Shown here: positions 26,895 to 36,929 of the stretch, piece by piece
Numbering within the stretch: the first letter of the stretch is position 1
Layout: each line of letters begins with the position of its first letter
Position numbers and translations under genes: made by a program
Notes under the pieces: generated by a model
Told to the model about the DNA's origin: nothing
What the model saw: only the letters and a program-made list of their open reading frames with translations
Databases searched by the model: none
Assembly: GCA_022842065.1 (NCBI GenBank)
Contig: JALHQH010000039.1
Location: 47,360 to 111,359 of the forward strand
Reading direction: 5' to 3'
Length of the DNA: 64,000 bases
Origin: Caldilineaceae bacterium
GTDB lineage: Bacteria > Chloroflexota > Anaerolineae > Caldilineales > Caldilineaceae

Positions 26895-28508
26895 ATGAGC
26901 AATAAACCTGCAGCAACCGATGCGCGCCACGGCCAATCACCGACTACATTGACCCAGAGCCAGGGCAACCAGAGCCAGAGTAATGGCGGCCAATCACAGA
27001 GCCAAAGTAATGGTGGGCAGACACAAAGCCAAAGCCAGGGCGGGCAATCACAAAGTCAAAGTCAATCGTTTGCCCCCCCCTTTACCCATTATGAACTGAG
27101 CAGCGCTTACGACGAGATGTTTGGTGGCCCCAATCAACCCAGGCCCCACTATGATCGTCTTTACGAGCGCTTTAGCGAATTACCCATGGAAGTATTGGAG
27201 CGGCGTCAACTCGCCGCCGAACGTTCCTTTCTCCATCAAGGGATCACCTTTACGGTCTACAGCGACAATAAAGGGACCGAGCGCATCTTCCCCTATGACC
27301 TCTTGCCCCGCATTATCTCCAGTACCGAGTGGGAGACAATTGAGCGCGGGCTGCACCAACGCATCACTGCGATCAACCTCTTCCTGCATGATATTTACCA
27401 TAAAAAGCAGATCCTGAAAGACAAAATCGTGCCCAGCGAACTGGTTTATAGCTGCAAGCACTACCGCACCGAGATGCAAGATATCGACGTGCCGCAAGGG
27501 ATCTATATCACCGTCGTCGGCAGCGACCTGATTCGTATGCCTGACGGGCAATTTGCCGTGCTCGAAGACAATCTGCGGGTGCCTAGCGGCGTCTCCTACA
27601 TGATCGCCAACCGCCGCGTGATGAAGCGCGTCTTCCCCAACGTTTTCCGCGATTATGGCGTGCGCTCGATTGACCATTACAGCCGCACCCTGCTCGCCAG
27701 CCTGCGCATGTTAGCGGCGGACAAGGTCGAAGATCCGACGATTGTGCTGCTCTCGCCCGGTATTTACAACTCTGCCTATTTTGAACATGCCTTCCTCGCC
27801 CGCGAAATGGGCATCTCACTCGTCGAAGGGCGTGATCTGATCACCCACAACCATCATGTCTATATGCGCACGACCTCTGGCCTGCGCCGGGTCGACGTGA
27901 TCTACCGCCGCATTGATGATGACTTTATCGATCCCAAAGTCTTCCGTGCCGATTCGGTGTTAGGTGTGCCTGGTCTCTTTGATGCTTATCGCCGTGGTAA
28001 TGTGGCGGTTGCTAATGCGCTGGGCAATGGGGTGGCCGATGACAAAGCGATCTATGCCTACACGCCCAAGATCATCAAATATTATCTGCAAGAAGAGCCG
28101 ATTCTGCCGATTGTCGAGACCTATCTGCCTGAAGATCCCCAACAAGAAAAATATGTGTTGGAGAACATGGATAAACTGGTCGTCAAGGCGGTGGGCGAAT
28201 CAGGCGGCTACGGCATGTTGATTGGGCCACACAGTACTAAGGCACAACAGGATGACTTCCGCAAACAGGTGATCGCCAACCCGCGCAACTTTATTGCCCA
28301 ACCGACGATTACCCTTTCGCGTACCCCCTGTTTTGTGGATGGGCAACTGGAACCGCGCCATATCGATTTACGGCCTTTTATTTTATACGGTAAAGAGATT
28401 ACAATTGTGCCTGGGGGGTTGACGCGCGTCGCTTTGCGCCGTGGCTCCCTAGTCGTCAACTCATCGCAGGGAGGCGGCAGTAAGGATACATGGGTGCTAA
28501 ATTCGTAG
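26895..28508 (+). CDS. Circularly permuted ATP-grasp protein (COG2308), stand-alone
   Basis: Protein of 537 residues. Residues about 20-60 are a Gln/Ser/Asn/Gly repeat ([17 protein letters not shown]) that looks disordered. The rest is a circularly permuted ATP-grasp domain (CP_ATPgrasp_2): [56 protein letters not shown] and [16 protein letters not shown] are the expected conserved blocks. ATP-grasp enzymes form amide bonds through acyl-phosphates; comparative genomics predicts that this family makes or attaches a peptide, but the substrate is unknown. It heads a five-gene operon and overlaps the next gene. Confidence 0.88.
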   Translation: MSNKPAATDARHGQSPTTLTQSQGNQSQSNGGQSQSQSNGGQTQSQSQGGQSQSQSQSFAPPFTHYELSSAYDEMFGGPNQPRPHYDRLYERFSELPMEVLERRQLAAERSFLHQGITFTVYSDNKGTERIFPYDLLPRIISSTEWETIERGLHQRITAINLFLHDIYHKKQILKDKIVPSELVYSCKHYRTEMQDIDVPQGIYITVVGSDLIRMPDGQFAVLEDNLRVPSGVSYMIANRRVMKRVFPNVFRDYGVRSIDHYSRTLLASLRMLAADKVEDPTIVLLSPGIYNSAYFEHAFLAREMGISLVEGRDLITHNHHVYMRTTSGLRRVDVIYRRIDDDFIDPKVFRADSVLGVPGLFDAYRRGNVAVANALGNGVADDKAIYAYTPKIIKYYLQEEPILPIVETYLPEDPQQEKYVLENMDKLVVKAVGESGGYGMLIGPHSTKAQQDDFRKQVIANPRNFIAQPTITLSRTPCFVDGQLEPRHIDLRPFILYGKEITIVPGGLTRVALRRGSLVVNSSQGGGSKDTWVLNS

Positions 28509-29503
28509 AACAAAGTTCGTCGCCGTTCATGCTTTCGCGCGTGGCGGATAGTCTATATTGGATGAGCCGCTACCTGGAACGAGCCAAACATACTGCGCGC
28601 CTGCTCAACGTCCACTTTGATCTCATGCTGGATCAGCCGCAGCAGACGGCTGATCAATATCGCCAATATATATTGGCGGCCTTGCAACTGCCTTCGGATT
28701 ATGATAAGGCGCGCGATGATTATAGCTTGACCCGTTGGATGGCTCTTGATCCCGAAAATGAGAACTCGGTCAGTGCCTGTATCGCTGCCGCGCGCGAAAA
28801 TGCGCGCCAAGTGCGCGAACAGATCAGCACTGAAATGTGGGAGCAGATTAACCAACTTTATCTCTTTCTCTCACAGGTCGATATCGATGCCATGTGGGCG
28901 GCTACGCCCCAAGAGTTCTTTCAAAATATCAAGAGTGGGATTCATCTTTTCCTGGGTGTGACCGACTCGACCATGATTCACGGCCAAGGCTGGGACTTTA
29001 TCCAGGCTGGGCGTTTTATGGAGCGGGCGATTGCAACCTCGTCGCTGCTGGATGTCTACTACTGTCCGCAGCATCACTTGCCGGAGTCAACCTTGCAAGA
29101 TCCCCACATCCCAGAGTATCTGCTCTGGCTGGGCTTACTGCGCTCATGTACCAGCTTTGAGGCCTATTGCAAACTCTACACGGCGGATCTGCACCCGCGC
29201 GAGATTCTCGAATTTATGGTGCTTAACCGTGAGTTTCCCCACTCGATCTGCTATTCGGTGCAATCGGTGCGTTGGGCCTTGCAAGGTATTGCCGACACGA
29301 CCCAATCAACCCGTTCCGAGCGGGCCTACCGGCGGGCCAGCCGGCTCCATGCTGCGCTTCAATATGCCCAGGTCGATGAGATTGCCGAGAGCGATCTGCA
29401 TGCCTACTTTACTGATATTCAGGAGCAGGCGACGCAGATCAATGATGCCATTTACCAAACCTACATTACTTACCCGGTGACGGTAAGTACGTTGGCTGAC
29501 TGA
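28490..29503 (+). CDS. Alpha-E domain protein (COG2307)
   Basis: All-helical protein of 337 residues starting [19 protein letters not shown] at residue 14, the signature of the alpha-E (DUF403) family, which almost always accompanies the permuted ATP-grasp protein. A conserved MERA segment ([14 protein letters not shown]) lies near the middle. The ATG at 28490 overlaps the upstream gene by 19 bases and has AAGGA in front; ATG 28529 is an alternative. Biochemical activity is unknown; it may be the partner or substrate-binding subunit of the ATP-grasp enzyme. Confidence 0.88.
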   Translation: MGAKFVEQSSSPFMLSRVADSLYWMSRYLERAKHTARLLNVHFDLMLDQPQQTADQYRQYILAALQLPSDYDKARDDYSLTRWMALDPENENSVSACIAAARENARQVREQISTEMWEQINQLYLFLSQVDIDAMWAATPQEFFQNIKSGIHLFLGVTDSTMIHGQGWDFIQAGRFMERAIATSSLLDVYYCPQHHLPESTLQDPHIPEYLLWLGLLRSCTSFEAYCKLYTADLHPREILEFMVLNREFPHSICYSVQSVRWALQGIADTTQSTRSERAYRRASRLHAALQYAQVDEIAESDLHAYFTDIQEQATQINDAIYQTYITYPVTVSTLAD

Positions 29504-29599
29504 CTTACTGATTGCCGTTGAATTGAAAACTGGCTTTTATACCGGCTTGACCAGCAAGCACCGCCCGTTTTCAAACAGAGCGCAGATAGATCGAGACCT

Positions 29600-32500
29600 A
29601 TGTCCATTCATGTTGCTGTACATCACAAAACGAGTTATCTCTACGACCGCAACGTTGCGCTCTCGCCCCACGTCTTTCGGCTACGGCCTGCGCCGCACTG
29701 CCGCACGCCAATTGAAAGCTACTCTTTTCGCATTCTGCCGGCCGACCACTTTATCAACTGGCAGCAGGATCCCTTTGGCAACTACCAGGCGCGCGTCGTC
29801 TTCCCAGAAAAGGCGCGTGCGCTGGTCGTCGAGATCGATCTCGTCGCCGACATGACGGTGATCAATCCGTTTGACTTCTTTGTCGAAAGCTACGCGGAAA
29901 CTTATCCTTTTGCCTATGATGAGCTATTGGCCAGCGAACTGACACCTTATCTGGAGATCAAGGAAGCTGGGCCAGGGTTGCAGGCTTGGCTGACCGGCGT
30001 TGACCGCAGCACGCTGCCGATTGTTGACTTCCTCGTCGAGATCAACCGCCGTCTCTGCAGCGATATCGCCTATTCAATCCGCATGGAGCCGGGGGTCCAG
30101 TCCTGTGAAGAGACGCTGGAACGGGCGATTGGCTCCTGCCGTGACTCGTCCTGGCTGCTCGTGCAGATCTTGCGCCACTTGGGGTTGGCGGCCCGTTTTG
30201 TCTCCGGTTATCTTGTCCAATTAACCGCCGATATCGCTGCCCTTGATGGCCCCGTCGGCCCAACCGCCGACTTTACTGACTTGCACGCCTGGGCCGAGGT
30301 CTACATCCCCGGTGCCGGCTGGATCGGGCTGGATCCGACCTCCGGCCTTTTTGCCGGCGAAGGACATATCCCGCTTTCCTGTACGCCCGATCCAGCCAGC
30401 GCAGCCCCCGTCACTGGTTACACCGACAAGTGTGAAGTCACCTTTGAATTTGAGAATTCGGTGCAGCGGCTGCACGAAGATCCCCGTGTCACCAAGCCCT
30501 ATACCACCGAACAATGGGAAGCATTGGTCGCCTTAGGCAACCAGGTAGACGCTGATCTACTTGCCGGCGATGTGCGGCTGACCATGGGCGGCGAACCGAC
30601 CTTTGTCTCGGTCGATGATATGCAAGCGCCCGAATGGAACACCGCCGCCGATGGCCCCCACAAGCGGCAACTGGCGAACGGGTTGGTGCGTCGCCTCCAC
30701 GATGCCTTTGGCGAGGGTGGGATTCTCCACTATGGCCAGGGCAAATGGTATCCCGGCGAAGAGTTGCCCCGTTGGAAACTTGCCGCCTTTTGGCGTACCG
30801 ATGGGGTTCCGCTCTGGCGCAATGAAAAACTGCTGGCCGACATTAGCAAAGATTACGGCCACACGGTCGCTGATGCCGAACGCCTGTTGACCAAGATCGG
30901 GCAATGGTTAGGACTCAAGTCCGACTATGTCCAGCCTGCCTATGAAGACTCCTTTCACTACATCCTGGCCGAGGATCAACTGCCGGTCAATGTCGATCCG
31001 CTTAAAGCCAATCTGAAAGATCCGCTGGAACGGCGGCGTTTGGCCAGCCTGCTCCAACGTGGTCTCGATACGCCAACTGGTTACATCCTACCCATGCGCT
31101 GGGACTATGCGATCCAAGGCTGGGACAGCGCCGCATGGACCTTTCGCCGTGGCCATCTGTTCCTGATTCCCGGTGACTCGCCGATGGGGTTACGGCTGCC
31201 GCTCAGTTCACTGCCTGCGGTGGCCCAAGAAGAATTGGAGCCAAGCTTTGAGCGCAACCTGATCGAAGAGCTGCCGCGTCTGCCCGATTATCATGATCTG
31301 CTCCAAGCGCGCCTGGAAGAGGCTGTTGCCACCCAGCCGGCCCTCTCTAGCGAACCTGTCACCCTGCGCGCCCCCCAACAGCCGGTGCAACAGGTTATTC
31401 AACAGACGATTGCCAAGCCGCGCGTCTGGAAAGAAGTGCCGCGCACGGCCCTTTGTGTCGAGCCGCGGGGCGGCTGCCTCTATCTCTTTATGCCACCGCT
31501 CAGTTATCTAGAACATTATCTGGAACTGCTGGCCGCGATTGAGATGGCGGCGCAAGAACTTAACTTGCCCGTGATTCTCGAAGGCTATGATCCGCCCACC
31601 GATTATCGCTTGCAGAAGATCCTGGTCACCCCCGATCCCGGCGTGATCGAGGTCAACATCCACCCCGCCCACAGTTGGCAACAACTGGTTGACAACACCG
31701 TCAAGCTCTATGATGAGGCGCACCTCTCGCGGCTGGGCACCGAAAAGTTTATGCAGGATGGTCGCCATACCGGTACCGGCGGCGGCAACCATGTCACCCT
31801 GGGTGCGGCCACACCGATGGACAGCCCCTTCCTGCGCCGGCCGGATCTGCTGCGCAGCCTGGTTACCTACTGGCAACACCATCCAGGGTTGTCTTATCTC
31901 TTCTCCGGCATGTTTATCGGCCCGACCAGCCAGGCCCCGCGGGTTGACGAAGGGCGCGATGACCATCTCTACGAGTTGGAGATCGCTTTCCAGCAGATTC
32001 CCGCACCAGGGACCCCGGTCCCCCCGTGGTTTGTGGACCGGGTGTTGCGTAACCTGCTCGTTGACATCACCGGTAATACCCATCGCGCTGAGTTCTGTAT
32101 CGACAAACTCTTTTCGCCTGATTCCTCTACCGGGCGGTTGGGGTTGGTTGAGTTGCGCGCCTTTGATATGCCGCCCCACGCCCAGATGAGTTTGGCCCAG
32201 ATGTTGCTCGTGCGTTCACTCCTCGCCTGGTTCTGGCGTGAACCCTATGACCACAAGCTGATCCGCTGGGGTACTGAGTTACACGATCGCTTCCTGCTGC
32301 CTCACTATGTCGAAGCCGATCTGTGCGAGGTGATGGAGGATTTGCAGCGCGCTGGGTACGATTTCCGGCTGGAATGGCTGGCCCCCTTTTTCGAGTTCCG
32401 CTTCCCCCGTTTTGGGACAATCAACCTGCGCGGGATGGAGCTAGAGGTGCGCATGGCCATCGAACCCTGGCATGTGCTGGGGGAAGAGGTCAGCAGCGCC

Positions 32501-33025
32501 GGCACCTCGCGCTTTGTCGATTCGTCGGTGGAAAAGGTACAGGTCAAAGTCAAGGGGTTGACCGCTGAGCGTTACATCGTCACCTGCAATGGTCGCCGCC
32601 TGGAGCTACGCAGCACTGGGGTGCCTGGTGAATATGTGGCCGGGGTACGCTATCAAGCCTGGCAACCACCCTCTTCGCTCCACCCCACCTTGCGCGTGCA
32701 TTCGCCGTTGGTCTTTGACATTGTCGATAGTTGGAATAAGCGCGCGATCGGTGGCTGTACCTATCATGTGGTGCATCCCGGTGGGCGTTCGTATGATGAT
32801 TTCCCGGTCAATGCCAATGTGGCCCAATCGCGGCGCGTCAGCCGCTTCTGGGAGTATGGCCATACCCCCGGCGGCGTCTTCTACTATCCGACCACACCGG
32901 CCCCGCGCCAACGGATCTTCCGCAGCGGGGGCAGCCGGCTTGGGCTGGTTGAACTGCCGGCGGCTGAAACGAATCCTGAATTTCCGCACACGTTGGATCT
33001 GCGATGGAAGCCAACCGTCTTGTAA
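29600..33025 (+). CDS. Transglutaminase-DUF2126 fusion protein
   Basis: A cytoplasmic-looking 1141-residue protein. A bacterial transglutaminase N-terminal beta domain (about 1-85) is followed by a transglutaminase-like core (about 140-255) with Cys180 (GSCRDSSW), His229 (DLHAWAEVYI) and Asp245 (GLDPTSG). The remaining about 840 residues match the DUF2126 domain always found with this core (RLTMGGEPTFVS, GKWYPGEELPRW, TGTGGGNHVTLG, FCIDKLFSPDSSTGRLG). The core fold is that of a Cys peptidase or amide-transferring enzyme; the function of DUF2126 is not known to me. The gene is third in the ATP-grasp operon, and the next gene starts within its 3' end. Confidence 0.88.
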   Translation: MSIHVAVHHKTSYLYDRNVALSPHVFRLRPAPHCRTPIESYSFRILPADHFINWQQDPFGNYQARVVFPEKARALVVEIDLVADMTVINPFDFFVESYAETYPFAYDELLASELTPYLEIKEAGPGLQAWLTGVDRSTLPIVDFLVEINRRLCSDIAYSIRMEPGVQSCEETLERAIGSCRDSSWLLVQILRHLGLAARFVSGYLVQLTADIAALDGPVGPTADFTDLHAWAEVYIPGAGWIGLDPTSGLFAGEGHIPLSCTPDPASAAPVTGYTDKCEVTFEFENSVQRLHEDPRVTKPYTTEQWEALVALGNQVDADLLAGDVRLTMGGEPTFVSVDDMQAPEWNTAADGPHKRQLANGLVRRLHDAFGEGGILHYGQGKWYPGEELPRWKLAAFWRTDGVPLWRNEKLLADISKDYGHTVADAERLLTKIGQWLGLKSDYVQPAYEDSFHYILAEDQLPVNVDPLKANLKDPLERRRLASLLQRGLDTPTGYILPMRWDYAIQGWDSAAWTFRRGHLFLIPGDSPMGLRLPLSSLPAVAQEELEPSFERNLIEELPRLPDYHDLLQARLEEAVATQPALSSEPVTLRAPQQPVQQVIQQTIAKPRVWKEVPRTALCVEPRGGCLYLFMPPLSYLEHYLELLAAIEMAAQELNLPVILEGYDPPTDYRLQKILVTPDPGVIEVNIHPAHSWQQLVDNTVKLYDEAHLSRLGTEKFMQDGRHTGTGGGNHVTLGAATPMDSPFLRRPDLLRSLVTYWQHHPGLSYLFSGMFIGPTSQAPRVDEGRDDHLYELEIAFQQIPAPGTPVPPWFVDRVLRNLLVDITGNTHRAEFCIDKLFSPDSSTGRLGLVELRAFDMPPHAQMSLAQMLLVRSLLAWFWREPYDHKLIRWGTELHDRFLLPHYVEADLCEVMEDLQRAGYDFRLEWLAPFFEFRFPRFGTINLRGMELEVRMAIEPWHVLGEEVSSAGTSRFVDSSVEKVQVKVKGLTAERYIVTCNGRRLELRSTGVPGEYVAGVRYQAWQPPSSLHPTLRVHSPLVFDIVDSWNKRAIGGCTYHVVHPGGRSYDDFPVNANVAQSRRVSRFWEYGHTPGGVFYYPTTPAPRQRIFRSGGSRLGLVELPAAETNPEFPHTLDLRWKPTVL

Positions 33026-35640
33026 CGCCAGCGGGCGCCACCTCCCCCGCCCGCTGGTTGCACTACGCACCTATGGTCGAGACCCACGATGAAATGCGGC
33101 AGGCAGATGGGCAGATCCGTCCCCATTGGCAGCAGTTGATGGGCATGTTTGGCGCGCTTGGCCTGGGGGGCATGGCCCACCTACAGCAGGATGTGCGTCG
33201 GTTGTTGCGCGACAATGGCGTCACCTACAATGTCCACGGCGCGCCCGATGGGCTACAACGTCCTTGGCCGCTCGACATGATTCCGCTGATTATTGCCGAG
33301 GATGATTGGACCACGATTGAGGCTGGCGTGATTCAGCGGGCCGAACTGCTCAACCTGGTCTTCAAGGATCTCTATGGCGAGCGCAAGTTGATTGCCCAGG
33401 GCTTGATCCCGCCCGAATTGGTCTATGGCCATATCGGCTTTCTGCGCCCCTGTGACCGTGCCCTGCCCGACCGCGAGCGCCAACTGGGCATTTATGCCGC
33501 CGACCTGGCCCGTGGACCCGATGGCCGCATGTGGGTACTCAGCGACCGCACACAGGCACCCTCTGGGGCCGGCTATGCGCTGGAAAATCGCACCGTGATG
33601 GCGAGCGTCATGCGCAGCATGTTTGGCGGCGGGCAGATTCGCTACCTCTCCAACTTCTTTCGCGAACTGCAAATGGCGCTGATCGATTTGAGTCCGCAAG
33701 CGCGCGAGAATCCCCGCATCGTGGTCATGACCCCCGGCTCGCACAACGAAACCTATTTTGAACATGCCTATCTGGCTGCCTATCTTGGCTATTCGCTGGT
33801 CCAGGGCAATGATCTGACCGTGGTTGACGGCACGGTAACCCTTAAATCGTTGGCGGGCTTACAGCCGGTCGATGTGATCCTGCGCCGCGTTGATGACAAC
33901 TTCTGTGATCCGCTGGAATTGCGCGAGGATTCTTTTCTGGGCGTAGCCGGCTTAATTGAAGCGGCGCGGCGGCAGAAGGTGGCCGTTGCCAACCCGTTGG
34001 GCAGCAGCGTTTTGGAGAATGCTGGTCTGATTCCCTTTCTGCCGGGCCTGGCTAAGCACTTCTTCAACGAAGCGCTGATCCTGCCGACGGCGGCGACCTG
34101 GTGGTGTGGTCAGCCACGTGAACTGCACTATGTGCTCGAAAATTTGACCAACTTGGTGATCAAGCCGATTGCGCGCCAGAGCCGCAGCAGCACCGTCTTT
34201 GGTGAGCGGCTGAGTAAAAAAGAGCTGAGTGCGCTGCGCAGCCGCATTCAGGCGCAACCCCACCTCTATGTGGGGCAGGAGCAGGTGAGCTTTTCCACCA
34301 GCCCTTGTTTTGTCGACGGCCAGTTGGAGGCGCGCCACACGGTGCTGCGCAGCTTTGCCGTCGCCCGCCCCAGTGGCTATGTGGTGATGCCCGGTGGTCT
34401 GACCCGCAGCGCCTCGACGAGCGATAACTTTCTCGTTTCCAACAGCTTTGGCGGGATCAGCAAGGATACCTGGGTGCTCGCCAGCGATAAGCAGCAACAT
34501 GTCAGTCTCTGGCTCACCGGCAACCGCAGCGAGTTGAGCCACGCTAATGAAAATTTCCTGCCCAGTCGCGCCGCCGAGAATCTCTTCTGGGTGGGGCGCT
34601 ATACCGAACGGGCTGAAAATACGGTGCGCCTGTTGCGGGTGATCTTTGAGTATCTGGGCGGCGAGACGCTGCTGGCTGATGAGATCGAAAAAGCTTCGCT
34701 CCATCAACTCTTGCGCGCGCTGACCCATGTCACCATGACTTACCCCGGTTTTGTGGGTAAGGGCGCAGAGGCCCAACTGCGCGAGCCAACGTGGGACTTG
34801 CTCTCCTTCTGCCTCGATCCAAAGCGGACGGGCGCATTGGCCGCTGATCTGCGCGCGATGAGTAGCGCGGCCTATGCTGTGCGCGATTTTTGGGGGAATG
34901 ACACCTGGCGCATGATGAATGACATGGAAGAGTCGTGGAGCGCGCTGCGTGGCGGCCGCGGCCCCGGTCTTGACGCCGTGCAGCGCGAGTTGAATAACCT
35001 ATTGACGCGGCTGATGGCGTTGGTCGGCCTTCACACCGAGAGCATGATCCACACGGCGCGCTGGCAACTGCTGGATATGGGGCGCCGCTTGGAACGTGCC
35101 CTGCGCACCGCCGCCTTTTTGCGCGCCACGCTGGTGGTGCAGCAGCCGCAGCTTACGCAACAACTGCTGCTGGAGAGTGTGCTGAAGGCGACCGAAAATG
35201 TGATTACCTACCGGCGGCGCTATCGGTCGCACCTGCACCTGCAACCGGTGCTCGATCTGCTGCTGCTCGATGACAAAAATCCGCGCGCGCTGATCTACCA
35301 GATCAACCAACTGCAAACGCATGTCGGCAAGTTGCCCCACTTTGTTGACGACTATCGCATGAGCGCGGAGGAACAATTGCTGCTGCAAGCGTACACCCGG
35401 TTGCGGCTGGCCGACACTGCAGTGCTGGCTAAACCGTTACCCGACAGTGGCATCTGTCAAGCGTTGGACGATCTAATGCGCGATCTTAGTGGGATGCTCA
35501 GCGAGCTTTCCAATGAACTAACCCAACGCTACTTCACCCATGCCCAACCGCCCCGGCAATTCACCGCCATCCAGAGTGATCTCTTGACCCCACTGCTGGT
35601 CAGTGTGGCGGATGGGCTGCCTGTGGTGGAGCAGCTATGA
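33004..35640 (+). CDS. Circularly permuted ATP-grasp / alpha-E fusion protein
   Basis: An 878-residue fusion of the two activities that are separate genes at 26895-29503. Permuted ATP-grasp occupies about 70-500 ([65 protein letters not shown]). Alpha-E occupies about 518-860 (LPSRAAENLFWVGRYTERAE, LLDMGRRLERALRTAAFL). The fused order proves a functional link between the families. Its start overlaps the transglutaminase gene by 22 bases; ATG 33073 is an alternative. The stop overlaps the following transglutaminase gene as ATGA. Confidence 0.88.
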   Translation: MEANRLVTPAGATSPARWLHYAPMVETHDEMRQADGQIRPHWQQLMGMFGALGLGGMAHLQQDVRRLLRDNGVTYNVHGAPDGLQRPWPLDMIPLIIAEDDWTTIEAGVIQRAELLNLVFKDLYGERKLIAQGLIPPELVYGHIGFLRPCDRALPDRERQLGIYAADLARGPDGRMWVLSDRTQAPSGAGYALENRTVMASVMRSMFGGGQIRYLSNFFRELQMALIDLSPQARENPRIVVMTPGSHNETYFEHAYLAAYLGYSLVQGNDLTVVDGTVTLKSLAGLQPVDVILRRVDDNFCDPLELREDSFLGVAGLIEAARRQKVAVANPLGSSVLENAGLIPFLPGLAKHFFNEALILPTAATWWCGQPRELHYVLENLTNLVIKPIARQSRSSTVFGERLSKKELSALRSRIQAQPHLYVGQEQVSFSTSPCFVDGQLEARHTVLRSFAVARPSGYVVMPGGLTRSASTSDNFLVSNSFGGISKDTWVLASDKQQHVSLWLTGNRSELSHANENFLPSRAAENLFWVGRYTERAENTVRLLRVIFEYLGGETLLADEIEKASLHQLLRALTHVTMTYPGFVGKGAEAQLREPTWDLLSFCLDPKRTGALAADLRAMSSAAYAVRDFWGNDTWRMMNDMEESWSALRGGRGPGLDAVQRELNNLLTRLMALVGLHTESMIHTARWQLLDMGRRLERALRTAAFLRATLVVQQPQLTQQLLLESVLKATENVITYRRRYRSHLHLQPVLDLLLLDDKNPRALIYQINQLQTHVGKLPHFVDDYRMSAEEQLLLQAYTRLRLADTAVLAKPLPDSGICQALDDLMRDLSGMLSELSNELTQRYFTHAQPPRQFTAIQSDLLTPLLVSVADGLPVVEQL

Positions 35641-36614
35641 ATCAAGTCGCCACCGCCCAACCGCCTGCTGAAGTACGGCCCATGACCACCTATCGGATTG
35701 TCCACAAGACCGAGTATCTCTATGACCGCAGCGCCAGCCTCTGTTACAACGAGGTGCGCATGTTGCCGCGCTCCTTTGTGCAGCCACGCTTGCAGCAACA
35801 GTGTCTCGAAACGTATGTGGTCGTTGAACCGGTCTGGGGTGATCACCGCGAGCGGGTTGACTATTATGGCAACCGTGTGCTCTTTTATGCGATTCGCCAG
35901 CCCCACAGCGCCATGTCGATTACGGTGACCAGTCAGGTGCGGGTTGAGCCACAGCCCTTGTTGCCGGCTGATCTTGCCGATGACACCGTCGCGCGGGATC
36001 AAGCCGCTTTGTACAACTTATCCTGGGAGAAGGCCTCCACCCACCTGCGTACCGAACTGACGCCGGCCAACCTGGAGGCGCGTGAGTTTGTCCTGAACTC
36101 GCCGCTGATCACTGGGTTCGCACCCCTGGCTACCTACGCCGCCCCTTCCTTTCCCAAAGGCCGGCCCTTGCTCGAAGCCGCACAGGATCTGATGGCGCGC
36201 ATCTACCATGACTTTGACTTTGTCTCCGGTGCGACCACTGTCGCGACGCCACTGAGCGAAGTCCTGGAAAAGCGCCGCGGGGTCTGCCAGGATTTTGCCC
36301 AGATCATGGTCGGCTGTCTGCGCACCAAGGGGCTGGCCGCGCGCTATGTCAGCGGCTATATTGAAACCCTGCCCCCACCTGGCCAGGAAAAGTTGCAGGG
36401 CAGCGATGCCTCCCATGCCTGGTGTGCGGTCTACCTGCCAGGGGTCGGCTGGTTTGACTTTGATCCCACCAACAACCTGGTGCCCACGGACCAGCATATT
36501 ATTGTGGGCTGGGGCCGCGACTTTGCGGATGTGACACCGCTCAAAGGGGTTTTCTTCGGCGATGGCCGCCATCGCTTGACGGTGAGCGTGGACGTGATGC
36601 GCGTGGAAGCGTAA
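35637..36614 (+). CDS. Transglutaminase-like protein
   Basis: Protein of 325 residues, paralogous to the N-terminal third of the protein at 29600. Bact_transglu_N (about 15-100, MTTYRIVHKTEYLYDRSASL) precedes a transglutaminase core. The catalytic Cys is near 217 (GVCQDFAQIM), His near 260 (DASHAWCAVYL) and Asp in GWFDFDPTNN near 275. It is last in the five-gene operon and coupled to the fusion gene by an ATGA overlap; ATG 35682 (MTTYR) is an alternative start. The last 60 bases of the gene and its downstream flank are partly duplicated at 36727-36800. Confidence 0.88.
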   Translation: MNQVATAQPPAEVRPMTTYRIVHKTEYLYDRSASLCYNEVRMLPRSFVQPRLQQQCLETYVVVEPVWGDHRERVDYYGNRVLFYAIRQPHSAMSITVTSQVRVEPQPLLPADLADDTVARDQAALYNLSWEKASTHLRTELTPANLEAREFVLNSPLITGFAPLATYAAPSFPKGRPLLEAAQDLMARIYHDFDFVSGATTVATPLSEVLEKRRGVCQDFAQIMVGCLRTKGLAARYVSGYIETLPPPGQEKLQGSDASHAWCAVYLPGVGWFDFDPTNNLVPTDQHIIVGWGRDFADVTPLKGVFFGDGRHRLTVSVDVMRVEA

Positions 36615-36929
36615 CAGTGCAAGCGCCTGGCGCGTAGGCCCCTTTACCGTGTAGTCTGCCGTTGCCGTGTGTAGTCTGCATCCCCTGATGCAGACCGGTG
36701 CGCATCGGGGGATGCGCACTACACGTGGCTGAGTGTGGATGTGCTGCGCGTGGCAGTGTAACGGTGCAAGCGCCTGGCGCGTAGGCCCCGTTACCGTGTA
36801 GTCTGCATCCCCTGATGCAGACCGTTGCGCATCCCCTGATGCAGACCGTTGCGCATCCCCTGATGCAGACCGTTGCGCATCCCCTGATGCGCACTACACG
36901 ATGGGTGGTGGTTGTGGTAAACTAGGCCC
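36615..36929. repeat. Duplicated gene end plus palindromic repeat array
   Basis: Two parts. First, the end of the transglutaminase gene and about 50 bases beyond it (from about 36582 to 36657) recur in diverged form at about 36727-36802, as a broken second copy. Second, the palindrome GCATCCCCTGATGC appears at 36677-36690 and then four times with exact 24-base period at 36805, 36829, 36853 and 36877. An inverse variant (GCATCGGGGGATGC) is at 36702. The block GATGCGCACTACACG ends two segments. It lies directly before the LuxR gene. Confidence 0.75.

Noticed and set aside
33952..34776. Antisense open frame opposite the ATP-grasp/alpha-E fusion (and similar ones at 31508-32179 and 30557-30904)
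   Set aside because: The plus-strand genes have clear family motifs throughout. The antisense frames arise from GC-rich codon bias.
36805..36890. CRISPR array
   Set aside because: The period is only 24 bases, the units are palindromes and near identical throughout with no unique spacers, and no cas gene is present.
36541..36894. Cys/Arg-rich repeat protein on the minus strand upstream of the LuxR gene
   Set aside because: It is the translated palindromic array, with no start signal.
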